64,000 nt of DNA from Gnetum montanum (Eukaryota > Streptophyta > Gnetopsida > Gnetales > Gnetaceae). Positions 50,178-59,949 of the stretch are shown here, one piece after another. The stretch's first letter is position 1; every line of letters starts with the position of its first letter. The position numbers and the translations under genes were made by a program. Under the pieces are notes generated by a model. That model was not told the DNA's origin. It searched no databases and saw only the letters and a program-made list of their open reading frames with translations. The DNA lies in assembly GCA_015680685.1 (NCBI GenBank), contig MNCI01006833.1, positions 78,583 to 142,582 on the forward strand. Reading direction: 5' to 3'.

Positions 50178-51215
50178 GTGCACCTTTGTGAGCCAACGGT
50201 GAGTGACTTCAAGGATAATGTTGAGCTCTGATTGTTGATTGAAAGGGCGGGGTGGGCTGAAATGTTGGCACAAATTGAAGGAGAGCCAGGGCTGGTGGAT
50301 GAATCCTTCTTTGCAAATTGGGAAGGTGATGGAACTTCGTTTCGGGGAAAGTGGATTCTCTTGACGGAGTTGGCGTTAGTGGAGGTGCTTGGGATGCCAA
50401 TGGAGGGGGAGATCATCATGCTGGCACTTCATAGCTAAGGGTACACTAGAGAGTTTTTTAGGGGAGCAATTCCCAAGATTGCTAGTGGGCGTGTGCGCAA
50501 GTTGGTGTTGCCTTCGCTATGGTAGACTAAGGTTGTGCTGATTGATAGATCTCTAGTTCAATTTGGCAGCCCTCACAAGTTGTTGGAAGTTCATTTCACA
50601 TTCCTGCAGTGCTTGAAGCATGGGTTGAAGGTAAACAAGCCGCTGTTCTTTTTGGATTTGCCAAGGCGCAAATGGCTGGGTTGGCATCTTGGTTTGATCC
50701 TTGCCCTTTGGTGATTGGGGATGACTGTGATTCCACAACAGCCAAGATTGGAGCCGTGGTTGGTGTATGAGTAGTGGCACACCTAGTATACTCTAAGGGA
50801 TAAGGTGGCGGCGGTAGGGGATGACCAACAGAAGGGTAAGGGTTTGGAGGGGGTCCTTGGTACCTCATGAGTGATGCAGAGGCAAGGGAAAGCGGTTGCG
50901 TTGATAACTCTAGATGAGATTGAGGCGATGGTAGAAAGAGCTTGTAGCGTGGCGGCCAAGTGTGTGTGGGTAGAGGAGAAGGTGGTTTGGGAAGCCCGGT
51001 GGATGACAAGGGAGGTAGATCTACAGTGAGCAGTGGATATGGTCGAGCGCTAGAAGGCAGAGTTGCAAAACGAGGTGGACAGGAGTAGGAAAAGGCAAGA
51101 AGAGACAACTATGCAGGTGATGCAGGAAGAGCTGCAGATTCAGATTTGAGCAAAGTTGGCAACGAAAGATGTGCAGTGGACCATTGTGGTGTGGCCATAG
51201 CAAAATCCAGATTAG
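50178..51215 (+). pseudogene. LINE-2 extra 3' region: transposon-type domain plus coiled coil
   Basis: Past the zinc domain the same strand encodes LLIERAGWAEMLAQIEGEPG, DESFFANWEGDGTSFRGKW and ILLTELALVEVLGMPMEG (50232-50438). It continues FTFLQCLKHGLKVNKPLFFL (50600-50660), then a charged helix AKCVWVEEKVVWEARW (50960-51005) and RSRKRQEETTMQVMQEELQ (51080-51135). The SFFANW...RGK......LG.P pattern resembles the plant transposon-protein domain (Transposase_32-like). The two sister copies conserve it. Function unknown. It is broken by stops. Confidence 0.55.
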
Positions 51216-51375
51216 GAAAGTGGAAGTGTTGGATGGTAGGTCAATTCAGGTATCAATGTTTTGTGATCGGCTTGTTTGTAACTTGATTGACGAGGGCAAC
51301 TTGTTTAGTGGGGTTTGATTTTGTTTGTTTATAGTAGGAGCGGCTTAGGGTTAGTTGAATTATGTGCAGAGGCTT

Positions 51376-51376
51376 N
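51376..51376. other. Undetermined base (n)
   Basis: The single ambiguous base of the window. It lies in the LINE-2 3' untranslated part. Confidence 0.99.
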
Positions 51377-51522
51377 AGAGGATGTGTCATGTGGGGTGAG
51401 TCTTGGGGGATGTGGCCTGGTTGCAAATACATGTTTTGCTGATTGGGAGGTGCTAAATTGGTGTGATGATCTTGCTTGTAAATAGCGCCCCCCACCCCCT
51501 TTTTAAGTTAATAAATCTTGAA

Positions 51523-51538
51523 CTTTTCTCAAGAAAAG
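51523..51538 (+). other. LINE-2 3'-terminal hairpin
   Basis: CTTTTCT, loop CA, AGAAAAG, located 8 bases after AATAAA (51510-51515) and directly before the A-rich tail. The same inverted repeat is present at the 3' ends of the two minus-strand copies. Confidence 0.65.
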
Positions 51539-51540
51539 AA

Positions 51541-52455
51541 AAAAGAACATTGTAAAGTAAATGACAAGTGAAAAGTAAATTTATTCTAAGTGATGTGCTG
51601 TTATAATCATAAACAATCTCAATCCTTACTTTTGTTTATGAGGTAGGTCTTCACTCAAATAAAGATGTTGTACAACTACTTATGACCACATTGTGGGCAC
51701 TCATAACTAACTAGGAATATGAGAAAACAAACTGTAAAAGTTTCATTAAGAATGAATCAAAGTTGTTCTTAGGTGTGATGGGTAGCTAATATTTATAGAC
51801 ATGATCAGGCCCATATACATTGCATCAACGGCATGGTGGGTAGATATATGATATTGTTGGTGTGATATTGTAGGTATGATATTGTTTACAATTGATAAAT
51901 GGTTCATCATCACCCATCCCAATACTACAAATTAGGTGCACTTAATGATTTGGTTTTTGGCATGGTTACTTTTGCATGTTGTTTAAATTAAGTCACGTTT
52001 AGATATATAAATTTTAAGTTTGCATATCTTTTTTAGAAAAAAAATTGGCCTTTCCCTTGTCACTTATTTGTCAACTTTCCAAATCCCTACCTTTGTTGGA
52101 TGAGGGTGTGGGTAGCTTAGTGGGTGAAGAAGGCAAGGATTTCGATGTAGTAGGAGGTAGCAATGCTGCAGGAGGTAGGCATAGGATGGTGTGCTGATGA
52201 TAGATGTGGTGGAGATAGAAGGCACAAGGAGAGATGATGACATGGCGATTTTTACAAAGATAAACAAAAACAAATGGCTATTGACATGGCTAGGTCGACC
52301 TAGTGTGGGCCTTGGTTAGGTTTGCATGACCTTGGTTGACTCAGCATGGGCCAGCAAACCCTTGTTTTTTTAATTTATTTTTTTTTTAATTTTTTCTCAT
52401 TTAAATTTTTTAATTATATATAAATGATAGTAGACGTATATAAACAACTAACAAC
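51541..52455. other. No gene; family F-like GC-richer patch
   Basis: 52080-52345 is richer in G (gtaggaggtagcaatgctgcaggagg) and is followed by a T-rich block, in the mirrored position of 41030-41640 in element F. Nothing else is recognised. Confidence 0.3.
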
Positions 52456-52532
52456 ATTGGCCTGTTGGTTAGTTGGGAGAAGTTAAAAGGTTTGTGAAAT
52501 TAATATAGAGGTTGTAAGTTTGATTCATAAAC
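52455..52532 (+). other. tRNA-like A/B box pair (SINE-like)
   Basis: tggcctgttggttagttggga (A-box-like) is followed about 35 bases later by ggttgtaagtttgattcat (B-box-like). A related A-box-like phrase (gaggcttggtggttagtta) is at about 41690-41710 in the corresponding place of element F. No foldable tRNA was seen. Confidence 0.3.
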
Positions 52533-52855
52533 TAACATTCTGAAATTTAATTAATTTATTAAATCTTATTTTTAATTAATTATGAGATGCTTTACAAGAA
52601 ATTTGAAATTGCAATATCTTCCTAACTATAAGTCTGATTGAGATAAAATTGGTACTTTTGGAATTGTTTGAGAGAGCACTATGCATTAGAAACAATTTCA
52701 GGGCTAAATACTAAATTGATTTTTTGTAATTTTAAGGAAACTAAAATGGCCTATTTCACCAAGTTAGCCTTATTAATTTGATTTATGAATAAAATTAGGA
52801 CTTTTAGGTGACTTTACCTTAGTTGTAAAGTGATGAGTGGACTTTGATAAGATAA

Positions 52856-52878
52856 CTATATATATATATATATATATT
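52856..52878. repeat. (TA)n microsatellite
   Basis: An uninterrupted TA run of about 23 bp. Confidence 0.95.
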
Positions 52879-53717
52879 AATTGACATATTGACTAAGATG
52901 TGATGTTAAGGTATTGGTTTCCTAAATTATGACTTTAATACTAAGGATTATCAAGCTTGGTTAGTCCAAAAGAGAAGGTTAGAAGGGTAGGATACATCAT
53001 TATTATTTAATAAATGTCAGTTTCTCTACCAAATCCTTGCTAATGGCCTTTACTAGTTAAGTAGAAAAGGTCTATGCTTAACTTGGTTTCCTTGTGTTAA
53101 TCAAATGAGGTTTTCTAATTGAAATCTATAAATTTCTGAGTGACTCAAACTTAGATAGGCTGGGTATGTTGTGTTTGTTGCTGCATTTGATAATTGGTTA
53201 TCTAGGGAAGGGAAAACTTAATAACAAGGCAATGCCCTAGAAGACTTTGGAGGAGGGTTGCTCTCTTGACTTGAGAAAGGAGGGTCTCTAACTTTATAAG
53301 GAAAACACTAAAGATCATCTTTGCCGCTTCCCTAAATTGGGACCTAATTGCTTGGATTCTTAATTGAGACATTCTAAACTAGATTTATGGACTGACAAAA
53401 ATCTATCACTATTTAGGAATGGGTAGGGTTACTAAGAAGGAACATTATCCCTTGTCTTATTAGAATCTCCTCTAGTTGATGTACCTTGCAAATTCTTTGT
53501 TCATATGATATTATTGGGGTGTCACTGGTGTTTGCGGAGTCAATGTATTAAGAAGGCATCTACATAGATTATGATTTGCACTAGATCATCTTATACATGG
53601 TGGACTATTGATGATGGTTCATGATTCACCCCAAATCATGGCTCATAGTTCATCTTGGATTGTGGTTTGCCCTTGATTTTGATTGGCCTTGGGTTGTGGT
53701 TTTCTCTAATACTAATT

Positions 53718-54206
53718 GTGAGATTCCATTTCTAGATGTCATAGCAAATGCTAAATATACATTGCATTCAACATTATGTGTAATGAACTTAATGGGAAAA
53801 ATGTAGAAGGAAAGTCAAGGAATTGCATTAATAAGGAACTATGGAAATGAATAAGTTTAATTTGGTTATGCTTTGAGGGTTCCTTGGGGTTGACTTCCTT
53901 TGGCATTTATTCCTTATAGACAATCCATCATTGCCACCATGGTTAGCCCTAGAGCTAACCAAATGGGATGGCCAAACACATTCTTATCCTAGTTCACTTG
54001 ACACCCATCACTCGCCTTTACCAGGTTCACAACTTAATGCTGGTACGACTTTTAATTACTGGGTATAAATTCCTCAAGTCAAATCCCCAAAGGTTCTTTC
54101 AAAATAGATGCCCGTAATTACAATGTGCCCCTTTATTATGGATTTTATTACAGTAATTACAACTTTTTGTTATAGGACGACACCCTTTGGGAATGGGGAC
54201 GTGACT
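53718..54206 (-). repeat. Family F LTR-like repeat, copy 3 (intron 2)
   Basis: It aligns with 37943-38511 over its full length (attccatttctagatgtcat.g, cattatgtgta, gttccttggggtt.acttcctttgg, gggtataaat, gaatggggacgtgac). It ends 390 bp before PURU exon 3. No left partner LTR was found near 45690, so this element may have lost one end. Confidence 0.7.
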
Positions 54207-54595
54207 AACTTGAGCTAACTGCAAACTTAGTCAAATGTGAAGCTGAACTTGATATTGCTTTACATGTTTTTATTGAAGTCTAAACCAACGCTTGTTGGTT
54301 TAATAAGCCATCAAATATGTTATTTAAAATAACTCAATTTCTGTGCATTTCCAGGATATGTGGTTTCTACCTGCAATTACATGCTTTTGATACTCTGCTG
54401 TTAGTAGAAATTTTAAAACAATCATTCAGGATTATTAAGTTATGCTTTTAAATTTTTGTCTGTTTGATTTATTTGGAACAGCTTGCAAAGTTCTAGGCGC
54501 TTTTGCCTCAAATATATTTTTATAAAGAGATGAAGCTTTTTTTATTGTAATTTTGGTGGTACCTTTTAACACTAATTATTGCTATATCTGGTCAG

Positions 54596-54746
54596 TGAGT
54601 TTGTCTATGATCCTTTGCTGTGGCCCCGTGATGTTATGGATAAGGATTTCCTTAAATTGGCTAATGCTTTCAACGCACATAAATCTATCTTGAGGGTGCC
54701 AGATATAGATCGAAACTTTAAGATAGCCATATTGGCTTCTCGACAG
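54596..54746 (+). CDS. PURU: PURU exon 3: end of ACT domain and linker
   Basis: 151 nt. After completing Ser, 50 codons read EFVYDPLLWPRDVMDKDFLK, LANAFNAHKSILRVPDIDRN and FKIAILASRQ. The phrases SEF.(F/Y)DP..WPR, RVP..D and KIA.L.S.Q are the plant PurU signature between the ACT and formyltransferase domains. The donor is CAG|gtatat, phase 0, at the family's usual Q|D junction. The next exon should begin Asp-His-Cys; it was not found up to 64000. The three exons give 135 residues, less than half of a usual PurU. The catalytic Asn-His-Asp part is outside the window. Confidence 0.9.
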
Positions 54747-55817
54747 GTATATATGCTTTGAATATGTATTTATAATATATCTGAACATATGTAGTGGGTA
54801 CTGTAATGAACCATGTCTCCTTGAGTTTTCACATGATGATTATAATAGTCTTTGTGTGTGTTGTTATGAGGTTGTGTGCGCATTTTGCTCTTAAGATTGG
54901 GTTGTGTTGGGTGTGGTTGAGTGGAATAGTAATAAATTTGTTGGCTTAATTTTTCTATTTTGTGTAAAAGTTAAATTCTGATGTACAAGAAATATGCTTA
55001 AAAATGCATACTGCAAATATTTTTTTTAAAATAATATATGTAAAAGGAAATATTTTCTGTTCTATTTCAGTAGGAAGGCCAAGAAACTAAAGAGAGAGAG
55101 AGGAAAATACTCTATGGTAGGCTGAAATTAAAATGATTTTTAAAAAATAAGAAAATGAAAAAGAATACTCATTACTGAGGAACTTGACCTATGAATTAAG
55201 TTGGAGGAACTTGATCCATGAATCAGGATACTATATGCATACATGATGATTTTGTATTTTATTTTTTTAGTAAACATATGCAATGTTTTGTCAAATTTTT
55301 ATGCATTATTCCTTTTTAGTTTCAATTGTAATGTATAAGTACCACCTCCATGGCTGTAGAAAGCTCACACAATGACCTTTCAAGGTTCATAAGATAGTGG
55401 GAAAATTCACATCCTTGATGATCTGAAAGAAAAGGTGTCTTGAATTTGTATTCTGAATTTGCCCTTTTCATGAGTCTATTTTGAAGGCTCTTTCTTTGCA
55501 TCTTATAACATAATTCACAAAAGAACAAAGATAGATATTATGTTTGAATGTTCTATAGTTGTCAAGAGGAATCAAACTTGAGATCTGGCAAAATTAAAAT
55601 ATAAAATGTTGAAAATAGCTGGTTTAGGAATGGAACCTGCAACCTGTGAATATATGCTTTTATTGGTTTTTGACAGATCATGGAAAGAATTGAATTCCTG
55701 ACTCAATGAAGTGGGAAAAAGAGAAAGAGAGAAATTAAAAAGAAAATAAAGAACAATTTCCAAGAAAGAGTCAGTTACAAGAAATTACCCATTATCTTGT
55801 GTATTCCACTAAGAAAT

Positions 55818-55995
55818 TATGGAAAAGAGGAGAGGAAAGAAAGAAAAAAAGAAGAGGGAGAGAGAGAGAGAAAAGGAAAGAGAAGGAACAAAGCAACTTT
55901 GAAAAGGTCAATGGCTGTGAAGGGAAAGAAACAACAATAAGGAGTTTAGTTGGAAAGGAAAAAGAACATGAACAAAAGAAGAAAGAGGCTGTTAC
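55818..55995. repeat. Purine-rich (GA/AAG) low-complexity run
   Basis: An almost pure A/G strand including (ga)n at 55857-55872. It opens frames on both strands by composition only. Confidence 0.85.
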
Positions 55996-57077
55996 AAGAA
56001 AAAAAGAGAAGAAAATCAGAGTTGCATAACAAATCAACATATTGATAAATTCCTCCTAGTAATCAAAAAATCTAAGCAAGAAGGTAAAATGATCCTTCTT
56101 TTCTATGTTTGGTGATGGATAGCATGGGCTGATTATTTCCACATCTTTTCTCATTTGCTTTAAAATCTTTTTAATGCTTACATGAATTTAGCAAGATTTG
56201 TTGTTGAAAACTTGGATTGTTGAGTCTTTTATTTTCTTTTTATGGATTTATCTACCTGTCCTCAGCACTCTTAGGCCTAAATGACTTGGATGAAAATTGT
56301 TTTTGTAATAATTCAAAAACAACGATAACGATTTGGGGCATTTTTGGCATAAAGATTGTGAATAGGGGCAAAGGATCTCTGATATGAGGATTGATAACAC
56401 CGCAGAAAGTGAGAGTATCCTTGGGCCCATGACTAATTTGTGAATGTTTTGGAATTGTTGAATTCTTGGGTTTTGGCTAGAATTTAGTTGATGAATCCCT
56501 TGAATGCTTAAATCTTGGACCTGAATCTTGATTCACATTTGTATACCTTCTCAAGTCTAATTTTGATATTTTTCTATAAACCCAATGGAGTGGGGGAAAA
56601 TCTAGGATATTAGTTTATGACTATGATTTATCTATTCTCTGCTGTTGAAAATTTGGATTGCTTAATTAAATGTTTAATGGTATGATGGTTAGAAGGGTTA
56701 AATTCGAATGATTATGTATTGTGAGTGTTGCTGGAAAAATATAAAATATTATTATGCCATTGAATAGATCTAAGATACTGATTTATCTGTTTCTTGTGGC
56801 TGTCTATTTGGTTAAACAGATTTGTTGATGATCAAGCTTAGCTATATTTGTACAGTTTGAGAAAAATTAAACTTTGATTTTTAAATCAAAAAGAAAATTA
56901 TGGATCTGCATTCCATGTTAGAGGAATCTTGTATAGATTTTTATAGAGGCTATTTATTTTCTGTATTATCTCTATTTCTTAAAATTAACATTGATTGACC
57001 TGTTGTGGAGCTGGATCTTGGGATTGCTGATTTCATTTTAATTTCCTATGTTAATGCTACTATGGTTGTTGTTGTTA

Positions 57078-58527
57078 TTGTTTTTTTTTCTTTTGAGAAA
57101 AGTTCTGGATTCATTGGAAGATAAAAATATGTACATACGGGATCAACACACTCGTCAATTAGCTATCGCAAGCACTGTGCTAACAGACCCACAAGGTCAA
57201 TAGGTTCCATCAACCAAAACAGCCACCTCCGCTGGAGATTCCCACCCACTCCAAAACAAGGTCCCAAGACCTATCCAAACACAACTATGCATATGCACAA
57301 AACCCTACAGCTTGGAAACCCAAAACCCCAACCCTTGGACCCCCAAACAATATAAGACACCATAGCGACCAAACAGCCCAACCTCAAAGCCTAAGCCTGC
57401 GAGTCACTCAACAATTGTTGCGGCTTCCCCTGACGGACGCCCATGCCATCCCTACGTGGAGACCCCTCTCGTACCTGCTTCTGTGCACTACCATGCTTCT
57501 TGCTCCATTTTGGCATGTATATGAACCTATAGCTCATCTCACATAATCTTCTTTTGTGTCTCCTCTTGGCATAGCCGGGCTTTGTGTGCCTTGGCTTGCA
57601 ACTCTTCCTGTTATCTCACTGCCAGATTCATTGCCACTTGCAAGTTAGCTTCTTGTGCCTCCTATCGGGCCTCCCACTCTACCCTTTCCTCCTCTTGTGC
57701 TTGCACAACTGCCTCCTTGCTAGCTCTCTACACAAGAGCATTGATCTCGAGTGGCATCATCGATGTCATTGCCTGCCCCTCCTTTGCTTCGCGTGAGGAG
57801 CCAACCTCTTCTCCCAGCCCCCAATTTGCCTGGCAAGAGCTTGAATCAGTTCCCTTGTTAATATCCCAAGAATGTTGTTGTGTATATCCCAGCGAAGGCT
57901 CCAATTGTGACACTGACGGTAGCATTGACATGCCATACTACCACAAAGCTAGATAAGCCTAGGATGTCTCCTTGGCCTTTTACACCACAATGAGTCCAAG
58001 AAGAACCGTGGCATATTCACTTGCAACCCATGCTTCAAGTAGTGCAAAAAGCAAAGTGAATCCCCATCAACTTCGACTAGTTGCCAAATTACACCAGAAA
58101 CTTGGCAACGAGCATCGCCACGGCCTGTTAGATTGACGGCAGTGCTGATTTGGACACATGCCCACTGGTTATTTTGGCGTTCCTCCCTGAAAGAACTCTC
58201 TTGCATATTCGTAACTATGCAAAACCAGAGGTATCACCTCTCCCATTGCTAGCACCCCCAATGCATCAACAATCGTTGAGTCTATCAACAAAATCCTCTT
58301 TCCCCAAAACGTGGTGCTCTTCCCCCCCTAGTTTGCAAAGAAGGAGCGTTTTGCCAGATCTGGCACCCCTTCGATCTGTGGCAGTAGTTCAGCCCAGCCA
58401 ATCCTAGTGATTAGCGGCCACAATTCAGCATTGTCCTAGAAATCTTGCACCATTGGCTTGTGATATTGCATTTGCCCCATACCATGTGCTGACTCCTCCC
58501 AAAGGTGTAGCCCAGAAAATTCTGCTA
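57078..58527 (-). mobile_element. LINE-2 copy, 5'-truncated, minus strand
   Basis: The 3' end at 57078-57110 on the plus strand reads poly-T, then cttttgagaaaag, the complement of the LINE-2 terminal hairpin. On the minus strand 58530-57450 encodes GWAELLPQIEGVPDLAKRSF then FANWGG, later FCFLHYLKHGLQVNMPRFFL (58050-57990) and a charged coiled coil (EERVEWEARWEAQEANLQVA), parallel to 50232-51135. TTGTTGTTA at 57069-57077 and 58528-58536 may be the target-site duplication, though it is low complexity. Confidence 0.75.
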
Positions 58528-59949
58528 TTGTTGTTAAAAAAAAATCATTGGTGCATTTTTCAACTAGCATTTTGGGTGTTAACTCTTGTTGCATAGGAAT
58601 GGGTGTGGTATGCTAGATGTTGCAAAATTCTTACATTAAAAAACCATACCTATTTGGATGGTGTCAAGGTTAAGAGGATTACTTTTATAAACAGAGTATC
58701 GCATGGGCCTTGATTATCAAAGATCTGGCTCTCAATTTTTTTTGTACGGAGGCTTGTGCTTCTATAATTTTTACTTAATTGTGAAAACTTTTGGTCTTAA
58801 CTTTATATTTATACCTAAAATATAAATATACTTTCAAGGACTTTGAGTGAGGGACTGTGGCATCAGGTAAATAGTTGGTCATAAAAAATGTTGTCAAATC
58901 CTTTTCCTTTCTTATTGGGTTAACCCATATTAGTGAGATAAAAGGAAACATTGTTAGAGTTTGGTTTTACCACTTGTAGGCAACTTTAGGTAACGTGGAT
59001 CAAGTTAACAAATTCACAAACATTAGCAAAACACAATCTGGTTTATTTGAGTAAGTTTGAAAATCCTTCATGAATATTTTGTTCACAAATGTTCAATGGT
59101 AAAGATTTGTTGTGTTGGTCTTACTTGTGTGACTGGGCTCTTTTAAACATTTGTTTTGGTTCCCACTCACCAACTTGGAATTATAACGTCACAGTCATTT
59201 TTGATTGATTGCCATTGGATTTGTAGTTCGTGAGTTAATTTATGACTATACTTTTTCCTACTTTTTGACAAAATTCATCCGTTAGTATGTATATGCTTTA
59301 GCCATTTTTACAAATCATGATTAATCATTCCTTCATGCTCAACTTTTGTTGAGTCTTTATGGATTCATAGTGTGTTGTTATTTCATACTTCCTTGGTTCT
59401 TGGGTTCACACATCAAATCCATTTTAACCCATTGTGAGTTGATAATTCACAATTCTTAACTTTTGATGACTGTTCATGAAACACTATTAAAAATAAATTT
59501 TCGTTAATTATCTTTTTCATAAAATATTAATGATGAGACGTGTTCATTCTGAACATACTTTAATATTCCCCTTCAAGTATTAGTTTCTTTTATGCATTGC
59601 AAATGTGAAATTCTTGAGTGGAATTCATGAGTGGTAATTGAAATGAATTAGAAACATATTTTCATGGTGGCTGGTCATAAAAACATATAAGTTCCACACA
59701 TGTTCTTGGTTCTCCCCTTCACTCAAAAATTTGTATGTTTGCTTCTGAAACAAGTAAGGGAAAAGAGTTCACCCATCCACCATCAACTTCACCCATCCAC
59801 CAACCTCAAATTTTATTAATAGAAAAGTGTATAAAGTAGGACATTATAGGACTACTTTTAAGAGGGTCTTTGAAACTGTCAAATATAGGTACGAAGGATT
59901 TTCATGGCAGGACGAACATCATTCTACATTTTTGAAGTTGTGTTTCGAT

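Larger units (their letters stand above)
48190..51540 (+). mobile_element. LINE-2, 5'-truncated L1-type element
   Basis: It contains reverse transcriptase, a zinc-binding RT C-terminal domain, an extra downstream protein region and a 3' end with AATAAA, hairpin and A-rich tail (51510-51545). The endonuclease and ORF1 are missing at the left. The two other copies in this window are minus-strand and lack everything upstream of the extra region. One undetermined base (n) lies at 51376. Confidence 0.8.
44176..54595 (+). other. PURU: PURU intron 2 (10.4 kb, repeat-filled)
   Basis: gtgagt...ggtcag. It contains a second family-F element (45690-54206) interrupted by LINE-2 (48190-51540), plus short repeats. 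The first 1.5 kb (44176-45690) shows no coding region or known repeat except a T/A-rich stretch. The length is read directly from the matching phase-2 donor and acceptor. Confidence 0.8.

Noticed and set aside
50596-51108. Longest open frame of the window (170 codons, minus strand, Pro/Ser-rich)
   Set aside because: It lies antisense to the LINE-2 extra region, whose plus-strand reading is conserved in two sister copies. The minus frame is open through low-stop GC-rich composition.
55670-55720. Possible PURU exon 4 (cag|gatcatgg-like words at 55671)
   Set aside because: Only Asp-His fits. The next codons do not follow the PurU pattern and a stop comes within a few codons.
55799-56040. Open frames of Lys/Glu (plus) and Phe/Ser/Leu (minus)
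   Set aside because: A purine-rich low-complexity tract.
57582-57956. 124-codon plus-strand frame rich in Cys and Ala
   Set aside because: It is antisense to the coiled coil of the minus-strand LINE-2 copy. The Cys/Ala content is the reverse reading of Glu/Gln/Ala codons.
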